This document shows positions 33,094 to 45,893 of a DNA stretch of 64,000 nucleotides, one piece after another. The stretch lies in contig CM048845.1 in NCBI GenBank assembly GCA_026545225.1, positions 75,867,033-75,931,032 on the forward strand, in the 5' to 3' direction. The translations under genes and the position numbers were made by a program. A model generated the notes under the pieces. That model ran no database searches. It was not told the DNA's origin and was given only the letters and a program-made list of their open reading frames with translations. The DNA comes from Cornus controversa. Lineage: Eukaryota > Streptophyta > Magnoliopsida > Cornales > Cornaceae. Numbering within the stretch: the first letter of the stretch is position 1; each line of letters opens with the position of its first letter.

Positions 33094-33969
33094 GGGAGGC
33101 AATATTCGCACTCCCATTTTCTACAATTGCACTCCACTTGCTTTTTTCTTTTAAAGTTATGACCAAAAGATCCCTAAACTAATTAATTCATCATCCCTTA
33201 TTTTATAATACCACAACTATCCTTTATATTATAAACATAAACTTTTTTTTTAACCTTCTTTACTTTCTTTATTACTTTTTTCGGATCCTCTAAAAAAAGA
33301 TAATTTTTTTACCTTCTTTACTTTCTTTAATTCTTTTTTTTGGTTCTTATAAAATGAGAAGGTCTTTTTTTTCGATCCTATCAAAATTGATAATTTATTC
33401 AACATTTTTTTTTAATTTTATTTTTGGCTCCTTCCGAAAGAGATAATTTCTTTTTTTAATCCTATCAAAAGAGATAATTTATTCAATAATTATTACATTT
33501 TTTGGTTCCTCTCAATGGAGATTAATTTATTTAACAAGAATAAAAAAATTTAGGTATTATTTTTTTTGGAACTTGTCAAAAGAGATAATTTATTCAATAA
33601 AGATAACTTTTTTTTTGGTACTTTAAAATTTTTGTTTCTGCCAAAAGAGATAATTTATTCAATAGAGATAAAAAAAAGTTGGGTTTTGTCAAAAGAGATA
33701 ATTAAAATTAAAAAAAAACATAGATAACATTTTTTGGGTTTTGTAAAAAGAAATCTTTTTTTTGGGTTTTTTTTCCCGGATATATATATATTTTTTTAAT
33801 CCTGTCAAAAGAGACCGAAAATATTAAAAATTAGAGACAGAGAAAAAATATCTAAAAGTGTAGTTTAGTATTTTGAAAAAAAGTAATCATTCACATATGA
33901 AGTTAAGGTTAAAAGTGACATTTTTTTTAAAATGAAAGTACAAACGTACGAGTGCCAATATCGCCTCCC
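33094..33969. mobile_element. TIR element (GGGAGGCAATATT family) with internal satellite
   Basis: The left terminus is GGGAGGCAATATTCGCACTC and the reverse complement of the right terminus is GGGAGGCGATATTGGCACTC, 18 of 20 matching. The flanks are A-runs, so a target duplication cannot be read. The interior (about 33240-33830) is a degenerate array of the phrase TCAAAAGAGATAATTTATTC separated by T-runs. There is no coding capacity. The ends and A-rich target would fit a Mutator-like MITE, but the superfamily is an inference. Confidence 0.65.
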
Positions 33970-34796
33970 AAAAAAACAAGTTTTATCAAATAGATTCAAC
34001 CACCACTACATATATATGCTGGCATATTTACTCACTATCTTTTTTATCATCAATGCCCGAATTAAACCAAGTGTGAATGAATGAATTAACAATATTGGAA
34101 AAAAAAAATTACACATTTGCATAACAAGATTTAAATGGTTTGATTATGTTAGGTAAATGATTATAACGTTAAGGTTGCACCAAATATTTGCTAAATAGCA
34201 ATAATATATATATATATATATATATAAGAGAAACTAAGAATGTAATTTGAAGAAAAAAATATGATAACCCTTCCTGTCTAGGAAAAATCTTACAAGGACT
34301 AGTCCTAGGTGATAGATCCTTAGAACGAATTTGACAAGGATTAATTGGAACGAAGAGTCTTGCTAATAAGCTCAACTCCATGACATAGCGCATATTTGGA
34401 AGATTTAGGAGAAAAAAGAGAAGAGAATGTAATAATCATTGGGAGTTTAAGAAATGAGGGAGATTAAAAAGAATAAAAAGGTGAGAAAATAATGTTTTGT
34501 TTTGATAGTTAAGAGGATGAAAAGAAAAAAATATTTCTATAAAAATAAAAAGGACAAAACTAATAATCACCAAACTCATCTCTTTTTTTTTTCTATCTAA
34601 AAACAATAGATAAAGTTTTTTTGTTTCAAGCAAACACATAATTTGAGGGAAATGGAGTGTGACAACCCTCCTCAATTGAAAAAGTTTTTCACACCCTAAC
34701 AGTTTCACACCATAACTTTCATTAGGATGGTGGAGACCTTTTGAAGCTGGTCTCCATTGCCTGAGACGTAGATAAAAGAGGATAAAAGGTTCAATT
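33970..34796. other. Intergenic DNA before the LTR element
   Basis: AT-rich, with a TA microsatellite at 34204-34226. No gene seen. Open frames on the minus strand here are T-rich and hydrophobic only by composition. Confidence 0.45.
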
Positions 34797-35342
34797 TGTT
34801 AGAAAAATCAAATAAAAATTGAAGGTGAAACAGTGCGATTCACAATGAATAGATACCAAAACTGTCTGTTCTGTTAGTATTGAATAGACACAATTAGTAT
34901 TATTTAAAGTTGAAACAGTACGAGTCGCAACTTTTTGCACCAAAGAACATATCTCATGGCTATTTGGATACTTTTGAAAGGGTACTACTATGCCTATAAT
35001 AAGTCCTTCAATTCTCATTTGATATACGATATTCAGACTTATTCTTCTCTCTATGAATCTTAGTGGTCTGGTCTTTACTAACGGGTTAGGAGAGTCAAGT
35101 TCAAGAGAGTACTAACACATAGGTGGTTCGTGAAAGCTCAGTTGGTTTAAAGTGTTGCTACCAATTGAGAGGAAGATCGTTCTATCCTGAGAGACAATGG
35201 TCAAGGGTCCGTTCAACACCATTGCGGGGCGATAATTGTCTTAAAGACATAAAATCTAACTCTAGCCTCGATTTACAGGTTCTTTAGTATTTATGTATTT
35301 TATATCTTAAATAGTATCATATACGCATATATTTTTCAACAA
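34797..35342 (+). repeat. 5' LTR (end approximate)
   Basis: It begins TGTTAGAAAAATCAAATA. The probable end is near TTTTTCAACA at 35333-35342, because TG...CA boundaries are standard. A tRNA-Met primer site (TGGTATCAGAGC type) is not intact after it. The U5-like part contains AGCCTCGATTTACAGGTTC. Confidence 0.6.
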
Positions 35343-35399
35343 TCTTAAGACAATTATGTATTATGCTATTGTATATATGCTACTATTTAAGATAGTGAT

Positions 35400-35625
35400 T
35401 TTATACGAAGTAGAACATATTAATGAGTTCAATATTAGTTAAATATTTTTGAAATATTTGTACCACATAGAGTATTGTTTATTTTGTGAAATTCAATATT
35501 TGTGATATATTTTTATACGAAGTAGAACATATTGATGAGTTCAATATATAGTTAAATATTTTTGAAATATTTGTACCACATAGAATATTGTTTAAGTTTG
35601 TGGTATGCCTTAATTCAATATTTGT
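35400..35625. repeat. Tandem duplication inside the LTR element
   Basis: Period about 113 bp. Both units carry ATACGAAGTAGAACATATT, AAATATTTTTGAAATATTTG and TACCACATAGA. It is a later duplication in the internal region of the retrotransposon. Confidence 0.8.
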
Positions 35626-37947
35626 GCGATATTCATTATTTTGTAAATTCATCTATATGTAAATCATATGGTTTGAGTTAAATGACTTTATTTGGTAGTT
35701 TTATGATTTACATATAATATGCTTATGTCTTGGTGATAAGTTTAAGTATGATACATGTTATTCAATATTTATGAAATATTGATCTAGTGTTGCATTTAAA
35801 TTAGTGTTATATTTATCAATATTTCTATAATGTGATGAATGATAAGTGTAATAGAGATAATTATTCTTGTTGAAAATAAAAAGAAATTTTGAAAGATTCT
35901 CCGAGGCACATGTTGTGCTAGAGAAATAATTTGGTATTAGAAAGAGATATACACCATATAAGACCATTGAGAGTACACATGGTGTTATCATAATTTCTAA
36001 AATCAACATGGTAGTCAAATCAGAGGGTGATGAGTCGATATTCTTCATTATATCTGCTCCGATAAGAGGATTTTATTATTTATCAAATATGAAGGTTAAA
36101 TCTTCTTAAGAAAATCCTCTACTACCAAAATAAGATTGTATGAGAAATAACCTTAGAAAGAGAACTCGTTATTCAATAAGTTAATGTGTATCAAATCCAA
36201 GGGTGTGTAAGAGATAGATGTTAAACCTGAAATCAAATTAATTTTATTACTTGTGTGGATGTCCTAACTCAAATTTGGCACATGTGAAAGGAAATTAACT
36301 AGAGTTTATTTTCACTCGTACAAAAGAGTGTTGTACCTCTAGCATTAAATCACAATGATATATGTGAGTTAATGTATGTGCACATGAGAGATGAGAAAAG
36401 TATTTAATACTTTGATAGGAATTCCACAAGATACTGTGAAGAAAAATTTGAGAATGAGGTTGAGAGTCAATTTAGCAATTTAATTGAAATGGTGTTGCTA
36501 AAATAACCATAAAGTACAAATGATTTGTAGATAAATTCTAGATTACCCAGAAGTTGTAAGGGAAACTCAACTATCCTCAAATTTAGTCTTATACCTCATT
36601 AAAAAAATTATTAAGACACCAGTTGATTGATACATACAAAGAACTTATATGTTTTTGTAAATACTTAGAAATGTAGGAATGTCTATCTAATGTGACAATC
36701 CTAAAATTATTAGGATTTTAATGGCACATATCTTATGCCTAATTCAAGAAATATAGAACGAGGTTTTATTAATAAAAAATTGATTTGAAATAACAAATGA
36801 GGGTTCATAGTTTTAAATCATGGAAAAAGAGCGTGCAAACTTGGAAAACCTAAGTGCAGATTGAAACAAACACTAAATCAATGATATAGGTTAGGTGGTT
36901 ACATGTCATGAATATGATGCATGTTAAAGATACTCTAGATGAATATATTTTCTAACTATGTTGTTCTGATCTAAATGACAAATTGCACACAATTTGATAT
37001 ACAAGCAATCCAAGAGAATACTAAGTGTATTGAGGTGGTTGAGATCCATCTTTTAAATAATGATTGCATTTCTCAAGGATTGACATTAAAATTAAGGGAT
37101 ATAAAAGACTTTAGATCCACGAATGAACATGTCTTTAATATTAAATGTGTAGTCATGAAATATAAGGTAGTTGCTTTAAATAAAATAAGAATGATTAAGA
37201 AGTTGTAAAAATTCTTAAAGGATATTCCAAATTGGCTAACATCTGTGCCACTGCTTTCAAATGAGAAATCTCTATAAAGTGTATAAATCAAAGAACAACC
37301 TGGTGGCCACATATATGAAAGGTTGAACTAGAGAGCAAGTGACGATGTCATTGAGGGGAATGAACTTAAAGCCTATATCTACCGAGTCACCTTGATGGAA
37401 ACTCTATCTAGCTGACTGGAGATCCTAAGATCTAGATTCAAAGGGACAACTAAAATTTTGAGTGACTCACTAGTAACAGTATAAGATTTTATCTTCTACA
37501 TATTCCTATGATGACACAATGTTGCCTATCGTAGGTATCAGGTTAAGCAAATATTTTTAGTGATTCTTATATCTTGAAAATTCAACTAAAGTATGACAGG
37601 ATACTCTTAATAGAGAATCACCTATATGAGTGTGAGAATGAAAGACTAAGTTCTCTAGAGCACTCATGAATATTAGGATTTGTTCAAGGCCAAAATGAAC
37701 ACAACCGAAAGAACCAACTTTGTGCGAAAAGATGTTGTGTGAATATTATTGTCTGGTTTTACACAAACGGCTGAATAATTCAAGACTTTATGTCGCTAGT
37801 TAGCTAAATAAATTCGATAGTATTACACTAGGGAATATTCAAGGCAAAAAACTATCTATCCTGATGCAATAACTTTTCAACTATAATCTCTTAGTATAAG
37901 TCAAAGTATGTTTTTCAAATTATATTAATTTTCACTCATGTGGGAAT

Positions 37948-38205
37948 TGTTAGAAAAATTGAATAAAAATTGAAGGTGAAACAATGCGATTCACACTGAA
38001 TAGACACCAAAAGTGTTTGTTAGTATCGAATAGACACAATTAGTGTTGTTTAAAGTTGAAACAGTACGAGTCGCAACTTTTTCACCAAAGAACATGTCCC
38101 ATGGCTATTCGGATACTTTTGAAAGGGTACCGCTTCGTCTATAAATAGGTCTCTCAATTCTCATTTGGATATACAATATTCAGACTTCTAGAGAGTCTTA
38201 GTAGT
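37948..38205 (+). repeat. 3' LTR, truncated
   Basis: It begins TGTTAGAAAAATTGAATA and follows the 5' LTR to about 38205 (GAGTCTTAGTAGTC). Similarity then stops, leaving only about 260 of the expected 550 bp. A TATA-like TCTATAAATAG lies at about 38139, in the place of the LTR promoter. Confidence 0.65.
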
Positions 38206-39478
38206 CAATTTTCTCATACAGAGAGAAACATTTTTATATTTATCATAGAGACCCCAAATGATATTTCCATCCCTAATACTGTTACTTTACTTGTGAAATG
38301 TTTAATATACCTCTAATATTTTATTTCAAAATATCAATTATTCAAAAAGACTATTTTACCCCATTTGACCTTTCAAAGTCTATCCACTCCCTTTCTTTAG
38401 AATCATCACCCACAATTAGGGTTTCAAAGTAAAACTAAATTACAATAATTATGAAATAATTTTATAATTAATTTATTCAAATTAGTCAATACAGATATAT
38501 TAAATTATGTATTAAATTTAAGTAAATTAATTAATATAAGAATAATTAATAATTTAGCTAATAAAAGTATTTAAAGAAGTATAATTTAATTGAATATAGA
38601 AATATATACAGTTGATTATAAATTTATATACATATAAAGAAAGAGAGATACAGAGAGAGAAATCGTTCAAGAAAAGGCAGTGACGGGGGTGACTAGCAAT
38701 GGTGATAGCGACTGGAGGAGACGATGGCTAGAGGAGATTTCGGTGACAGCGAGTCTGTTGGTGGCGTGAGATTTTACGATTGGTGTTCAAGTTTTGTGAT
38801 TTGGGTCTTGGGGTTGGTTGTCGACTAGGGGTTTGTGGCGGCGGTTAGCTTGGGTTGGGTTGCGATTGGAGTTTGATAGTGGTGATGTTGATGATTGACA
38901 TTGATAGATTGGTAATGGAGGATTGATTGATGTACTTTTGGGTTCCGATTGGGGCTTGTGAAAGCTTTCAATGGTTCTGTTTGATCAGAGGGGTTGTATA
39001 CAGTAATTGCTGGTTTGGGGTTTGGGTTATGAATGAGTCTTGGAGGTTTGCTGAGTTTGGGTTTTGCCGTGATGTTGGTAGTGGCGGTGGTGGTTTTGGC
39101 GCTGATGGGTGTTTGGGTTTTGTGATTTGGGTATCGGGGTTGGTTGTTGATTGGGGGTTTGTGGTGGCAGTTGGCTGGTTGGGTTACGATTTGAGTTCGA
39201 CAGTGGTGATGGTGGTGGTCTTGCCGCTTGTGGTGGTGGTGGTTTTATAGAATTGTGAAGAAAGGGTTGTTAGGACACATGGTGATGTTATACTGATGTT
39301 GCTCGATGGACTATGGTGGCCGGAATTGGGTTGTTCCCTCCACAATTCAGAGATATAAACAGTGATGGATAATTATGAGATGCTTTTCGAATAGGCTATA
39401 CAATGAGCTTCGCTAGAGAAGATAACCGATGATGGTGGTGTGGCCGAAAAGGATGGTTTCATGGTTGGCTATAGTGTG

Positions 39479-39480
<2 letters not shown>
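38206..39480. other. Repeat-like DNA with a GT/GG-rich patch
   Basis: AT-rich at first, then from 38640 to about 39480 unusually rich in GGTGGTGG and TTTGGG words. The open frame at 38927-39250 (107 aa of W/V/G) reflects this composition and matches nothing. A possible weak TIR (ATCATAGAGACCCCAAAT near 38236 against ATCAAAGAGACCATAAAT in reverse near 39803) would make 38.2-39.8 kb one element. That is speculative. Confidence 0.35.

Positions 39481-39511
<31 letters not shown>
39481..39511. repeat. TAA microsatellite
   Basis: About ten consecutive TAA/ATA units, followed by AT-rich low-complexity DNA to about 39660. Confidence 0.95.
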
Positions 39512-39512
<1 letters not shown>

Positions 39513-42500
39513 AAATATAAAAATTTATGGGCATAAATAAAAATATATAAATATATATGCTAAAAAAATACAAATATAACAAGAATAAAATATACGAGTA
39601 CATATCTATAAAAATATATATATAAAACTAACAATAATATAAATATATAAATATACATTAAACGTTTAAGGGTATTAGATGCAAAGAATAAACAAAATGG
39701 CAGTTATGTAATTTATTACCTTATGTAAAAAGTCAAATAGTATCAATGTCTTTTTGCATGGTGTCAGACCTACTTATATACGATTTATGGTCTCTTTGAT
39801 AGACGGTACAAAATATTTGGATTTATACAGTCACTTTAAGCAAAGTTTCTCTTCCTGTAAAATAAGTTCAAATTACAGGTTACAACTAGTTCTTATTTTG
39901 ACCATGTTGCCATTAGCCCAATTAGGATAAACTTTCCAAAGGAAGGTTAGGATAAACTTTCCTTTTCAAAGGAAGGTGAAGTGTTCGAACCTATATCAAG
40001 CATTTGTGAGTGTGTATTCACTAACCCAAAACAAAATTGGTTTAAGAAAGTAGGGAGGTCACACTTATGTGTTTACACCTTTATCAATCAAGCAGAATTA
40101 TCTAACATTGTGAAAGCGTCTTACCAGAAAAAAGTGATACAAATTAAAGTGTTCCATAGGCTGCTATTTTTTATTCTTCCTTTTATTTTTAAAGCAATGC
40201 TATACAAGCTGCAAATTTAAGTGATTAAAATATGCGATTAGAACAAGGTTAAGTAGAAAAAAAACACTTCACTATACATAAAATATGCAAAAAAAATCCA
40301 TGCAGTTTAATATGCTCATATAATCTCACACTAGTTATTTCTAATGAGCAAATACTTCCCTCTGACGAATTTTCGTTCAAAAATAATCGTTGACAGTCAT
40401 GCTTGACTTATTATTATTTTTAAATTCTGAAATTATCCTTTGCACTTTACAACACCCACTCGATATATAGAAAATGTGCAAATAGCCCCTGTTGTTCGAA
40501 AAATCCTTTGTTCATTTTGGACATTTTTTATTTTTTTTTCCTTAATACTGTAAGAGTATTTTTGTCATTTTCTAATTCCGATACCGGCAAATTGATGATT
40601 GGTCCTTATTTGCACAATTTGAAAATTGTAGGAGGTTAATTTAACATTAGAGGGGTATTTGCACATTTTGTATATAACGAGGGCTTTTTTTTTACACCTA
40701 ACCCATTAGAATATGACTAATATGTCGGGTTCACATGATGTCATGTTTTTAATGTTCATTGTTCAACATTTCGTTCACATTGTTTTAGTGGATTAAGTTT
40801 TTCGCGTCGAAAAAGAGAAATCAAGATTCAATACTAAAAAACTTGTCTTCCATTGATCACATTAATAAAGAATATGTTATGTAATGCAACACTTTTTTGT
40901 TGCGTTTGAAAGTACCGGATCAGTGTCTTGAATTTGAACAAATTAGGTGCTTCCAAACATAGCGTTAAAGTAATTCTCAGTTGTATCAATTTCTTTTCCG
41001 GTACTACTATATTGAACCATCTGAATTTGGCAGCTCCAAGCAAGGATAGTGAAAACCTACGATCATGCCTCTTGGTGATGAATAACTTGCCCTACCAAAC
41101 ATACAGCAAGTATGTGGTGGGAGAAGAAGATCTACAATAGACACAAGTTATATTAATATCATGCACAAAATGACTATCTGATTCTCATTCACAAGTCCGT
41201 TCGAGCTTTCACTATTGCACTAAGCAATAACTACTATTCAATTTGAATGAAGGCGTCTTATTTTAGTGATTGTTGTGAAATCTACGCAATGCAACAACTG
41301 AATGCAAATGTGAAGTAAATGACAAAAGATTGATTCAATTTCCAAGCAATGTGTAATCACTCGATGTAGTCTTGAACACGGTTTACTTTGAGAAATCATT
41401 CTATTGCAAAAGTAGCAATAAAATGTTTTAACTATTTTTTTATTTAGGTAAGTTCACATTTACCACTAAATTATTATACTTCCTTTAATTGCAAAGAATT
41501 CTTACTCCAATTACATATACACAGGTCACATACACACATTTTCATCACTCCCTCCACATATTTGCACAAATTGACAGATAATAACTCTCACTTCCATATA
41601 GACAAATATCACTTAAACTAAAAAATAATAATTATAAACACTAATGCACAATAGTTACATGAATATACAAACAATTAAATTAAGGACCATGCTTGCCTCG
41701 AGCCATATAAGCATGAGTCTCCTCCTTATAGCTAATGTTGATTAATATAAGAGTGACGCCTCTTTAAAATTTTAAAAAAAATTAAATATGGATTAAATGG
41801 GCAAATTTTTAAGAGTTATCCAAAATAAACAACATTGTTTCTCATTTTCTTGTGAGACATTACCATGATCGTGACTTTGCAAACCATCCATATCATATCA
41901 CGATAAATTAATACAAATGATAGACCATGTGACCACACCTAACCAAAAATTCATTAATCACCAAGACATTGTATCAGTATCATATATCACACTACTATCA
42001 AATTTTTAATTATTATTATTTTTTACATTTTTAAAGATAATGAAAAACAATTATTTTTTTTAATACGGGTAATTGCAAATGGTATTTTTGTTTCATGTCT
42101 CAAAACAAAGTTAACGTTGAGAATTTATGTTTTTCAAATTAAATATATTATTATAAACCGTCTCTTTCTTTATCAATATTTTATAAAATATGTAATTCAA
42201 TATATTATTATATTATATTTATTTAAAATGATCCACATATAAATTGGAGAGAATTTACATTAAATAAAAAAAACTTAAAATGAGACTCACGTTACAAAAT
42301 AAAAGTTACTTAAAAAAAAGAGAAATAACAAGAAAATGTTAAAAAAATTGATTCACTTTTCTGGAAATTTCCAGAAGAAGAAAACTTGACTTAGACCAAT
42401 AAATTCTACATAGATATTTCTACACAAATGAAATGTGAAAAATTATGTATACAAGTATCTAGAAATGAGAAAAAAACAAGAAATTGTAACTTTAGATCTT

Positions 42501-42873
42501 TTTACACAAGATTTGAAACATATGTGTACAAATATTCGAAAATAAAAAAATACTAAAAATTGTAACTCTAGAATAATTTAGAGAAATAAAAAAACTAGAA
42601 TAATTTAAAGAAACTAAGAAGGTAAGCTATTAAGCCTTCTCACATCTAAACTTGAACGTGATTGCTTCAAGTGTACCACACAACCTAACCACCCCACCTA
42701 TTCTAACATCTAAACTTAAACGCTCAAGTGTATCGCACACCCTAACCACCCATCCTATTCCACCGGCACGTTAGCCATCCTATTCCACCCGCACGTTAGC
42801 CAACGGTCGACAAACAGATGAAAAATAATAAGCATAAAAAGTGTCAGTCATGCAAGTTCTGAAAAATTCTGTG

Positions 42874-42957
42874 TCAATTATTTATAAAATATATACTTTT
42901 TAGATTCAAGTAAATTACAACTCAATTATTTATAAAATATATACTTTTTAGATTCAA
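42874..42957. repeat. Tandem duplication, period 48 bp
   Basis: TCAATTATTTATAAAATATA followed by CTTTTTAGATTCAA occurs at 42874 and 42922 with no visible substitutions in the core. Confidence 0.85.
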
Positions 42958-43118
42958 TAATAATGCAAATTACAATGACATAATTTTTTTAAGAAAATAT
43001 AGAGGAGTAACACCTCTTCACCTGCAGATTCCATAATTTATCATTAAAAAGAAAATTGACGATAAACTCACTCCAACCTACAAAAAAAAAAACAACTCCA
43101 ACAGAGAAAGAAAACTTA

Positions 43119-43217
43119 CAAAATTATGGGTGGTAAGAAAGCGTATAATTAATAGCTTTACTTACTCACAAAATTATTGGTGGTAAGGAAGCGTATAATT
43201 AATAGCTTTACTTACTC
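43119..43217. repeat. Tandem duplication, period 49 bp
   Basis: ACAAAATTAT(G/T)GGTGGTAAG, then AAGCGTATAATTAATAGC and TTTACTTACTCA, occurs at 43119 and 43168 with two differences. It appears young. Confidence 0.9.
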
Positions 43218-43489
43218 ATGATCAAATGCACTAGAAAACCGAACTTATGATGTATTCGAAATCTAAATGTTCAATTCTATATGAAAATGGAAATCAAATT
43301 AGATAAAGTAACATGAAAACACATGAACAACAGTTGAGCTGAGCTTGCTTCCAAAACTATAATTCCCATATAACCCTCAAGAAACACAGTAGTAGGTTGT
43401 CGACAAACACCAAAATCTTATATTAGAATTGGTTTTAAGTAGACAAGATTAGGTCTTAAGGATGGAGAAAGTGGTCTCTAGATGTCTCA

Positions 43490-43815
43490 TAAAAGAAGAT
43501 AATTCCATTGTGTTTTCCATAGAAATAGACAGAGAAAAACCATCCTTCAGAACAGAGTTATCACCAAAATAAATAAATAAATAAAAATGAAACATTGAGT
43601 AATCACAAGATATTGGAAGGGAGTACAGCTAGTGGCACAATTACTAATCAATGTGATATATTTAAAATAAATAATACAAAAGGTCATGGCACCACCAACA
43701 AGTTGAGGATAGAAAGGGGGTCTCTGGGCAGTCTCATGGAAACAAAATAATTCCATTATGTTTTCCATAAAAATAGACAGAGATGAAAATACCATCTTGT
43801 AGAGTGAAGTTGTCA
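43490..43815. repeat. Direct repeat of about 85 bp
   Basis: The phrases ATAATTCCATT(G/A)TGTTTTCC, AAATAGACAGAGA and GTTGTCAC/GTTATCAC occur in order near 43497-43565 and again near 43748-43817. Unit divergence is greater than in the neighbouring 49-bp repeat. Confidence 0.65.
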
Positions 43816-45730
43816 CACTCGAACAAGAACACAATAAAACACTTGTCATTGCAAGAAATTAGCAATAAAATGCTACAAACAATTTAGATTATATAACTTT
43901 GACAGATACAAAGAACAAGTCGCACTTGTCACAGATGGTACGGAAGACAATGAAATAATTCCAAGTTCCTAGATGCCAAAGTGAGCCAACTAATACATCC
44001 AGAATAGGTAATCTCCCACAAGGAAGTCATATACTATGTCTACCTTCTGGGCTTGATAATAATAGGAATAATAAAAAAAAAATCAACTTCTCATACCATT
44101 GAGTAAAAAAGAATCAAACTCAAATGTCCATGAGGACCAAGGAGAGGTGGCAAGTTTCTATGTTATCTGTTCAAGAAAAGCCATTGAGACATTCTTGGTT
44201 TCCAAGCAGCTGCAACCATATACTCAAAAAGTTCAGCTACCAGAGAGAGGACTAATCTAGCCTAGTGATTTGGGGACAATAAAGTCAGTCTAAGAGAATA
44301 CTCGACATTAGTGACAAAAATCAGTCAATGTTTAACCAAACTTTTCACCAAATATATGAAATATTGATGACGATACTAAAGCTAATGATCTGTTAATAAA
44401 AAAGATATAGAAACTGCAAATGGTATATGAATGTTACTTTTGTAGAGGACAACCTTGTTGTGTGTGTGTGTGAGCTGGTTTTTTTACAAAGAAAAACATA
44501 GAGAAGATACATTTTAAATGCCCCTGTTGTGGCATTTTCCCTCTCTTTGTTTTCGATCTTTCTCCATATATGTCACAAACAATTGAGGATCCAACACGAA
44601 ATCACGTCATAATAGTCTGTATGAAGTAAGAACACAAGTTCAACAACCACTTACATTGGCATCCTTGTGACATAAACTACTAAACTCAACTCAACAATTG
44701 TAATAGTAACACTCAGCAAATAGAGGGAACTGGGCGAAACAACCAACAATCATATCAATACATATGTTAACAAATTAGATAATAGATGGTTGGAAGTAAC
44801 ATCTCATAATCATGAATGCCAACAACGAGATTAACCTATTAGCATAAATACACAGAAAGCATCATGCACAACTAATGAAGGATCAGAAGAACACAAGCAC
44901 AGAAATGGATAGAAGACTTAGAGTGCTCATAAATCATAGTACATTTTACAACATAGAAAGTAATTTAACTACAAGCATAGTACAAACGGTTAACATGTAA
45001 AACATCATAAATCCATGTGCCTATCATCAACTTAACACATGACCATAAAGCATAACCAAAGAGAATTCCATGCACCTGCAAACATTCTGCAACATAGAAA
45101 GTAATTTATCATCCATCAAGTCCCCTCAACCCTACATTACACACACAAGCAAGCGCACACAAATTGGTATAATCAGAGAGAGTTTCCATGCACTCAATTC
45201 ATTCTGCAACATCAAAGGTAATTTATTCAATATTTTTCAATCCTACACACACAAGCAAGTGCACACACAACAAATTTAGAGGGCCAGCACTCGACAAAGG
45301 TGGCTACATAATATTAGCTAGGCAATGTCAAAAGACACAAACTTCAATCAAAAAGGCATCAATAATTTCAAAAGATTCCTTCAACACTCTGTAATACAAC
45401 AGAGGAAACAAAAGAAAATATTAGAGTGGGGGAGAAACTCTACGATTTAAACAGCTCAAACAGGAATTTGCAGCAACATCACACATTTTACCTACACCTT
45501 GGATCAAATTACATCAAGTCAATCATATATTGTTCCACAAAAGCATAATAAATAATATTGATACATGAATTTACAATCACCATATTTAGAAAATTAATCA
45601 GTTCCAGGTAGGCCAAATCATGAATTTATGGCAAGAGCCCATAAATGTAGGATTTGGACAACATAGTACTTTTGAGTTCATCACATAACTTACAAACTCA
45701 TAATACGAGAAAACATAACCCCCAAAAAGG

Positions 45731-45840
45731 AATCACCACCTTCAATTGATCACCTTGGTTTACCAATCCTTGAGCCACTTGAAGCTCTTCCGCTCAATAG
45801 AATAAACCTTATGGCTGGGAAGTGGGAACCCTATTCCTCA
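45731..45840 (-). pseudogene. Broken partial copy of the DUF3511 gene 3' end
   Basis: On the minus strand this stretch resembles the last part of the DUF3511 gene next door (46150-46270). It has GAAGAGCTTCAAGTGGCTCA in common, the same flanking ATCACCACC beyond the stop, and a diverged ...YKAYSVE-like stretch reading ...HKVYSIE. It lacks 24 bases (8 codons, in frame) before KSFKWLK and ends in an early TAA after KDW. It lies about 420 bp beyond the end of the intact gene in the same orientation, so a local segmental duplication is the simplest origin. Confidence 0.75.
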
Positions 45841-45855
45841 TATGCATGTGTGTGC

Positions 45856-45892
<37 letters not shown>

Positions 45893-45893
45893 G
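45856..45893. repeat. TC/TA compound microsatellite
   Basis: About nine TC units followed by about eight TA units. Confidence 0.95.

Larger units (their letters stand above)
34797..38205 (+). mobile_element. Decayed LTR retrotransposon
   Basis: Two copies of one sequence lie 3.15 kb apart in the same orientation and start TGTTAGAAAAAT. Shared phrases in order are AAAAATTGAAGGTGAAACA, GAATAGACACAATTAGT, GAAACAGTACGAGTCGCAAC, CCATGGCTATT-like, ATACTTTTGAAAGGGTAC and CAATATTCAGACTT-like. A purine-rich GTGGGAAT precedes the second copy, where a polypurine tract should be. The interior has stops in all frames and no intact gag or pol that I can recognise, so this is a non-autonomous or dead element. 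Its style suggests Copia, as an inference only. The 3' LTR ends prematurely, so no target duplication can be read. LTR divergence looks to be around a tenth of positions, suggesting an old insertion. Confidence 0.75.
39512..45730. other. Gene-poor intergenic DNA
   Basis: No gene can be supported over about 6 kb. Several small local duplications are listed separately (42874-42957, 43119-43217, 43490-43815). Another, looser one lies near 45070-45270 (TTCCATGCAC...TCTGCAACAT twice, 118 bp apart, with CACACACAAGCAAG). Phrases near 42750-42795 (CCATCCTATTCCACC...GCACGTTAGCC) are also doubled. Confidence 0.5.

Noticed and set aside
35128..35215. Possible tRNA gene
   Set aside because: Only an A-box-like word is present; no acceptor stem, anticodon arm or B box can be formed, and it lies inside an LTR.
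38927..39250. 107-aa W/V/G-rich open frame as a possible gene
   Set aside because: Composition follows the GT-rich repeat; no domain, no splice context and no homologue that I recognise.
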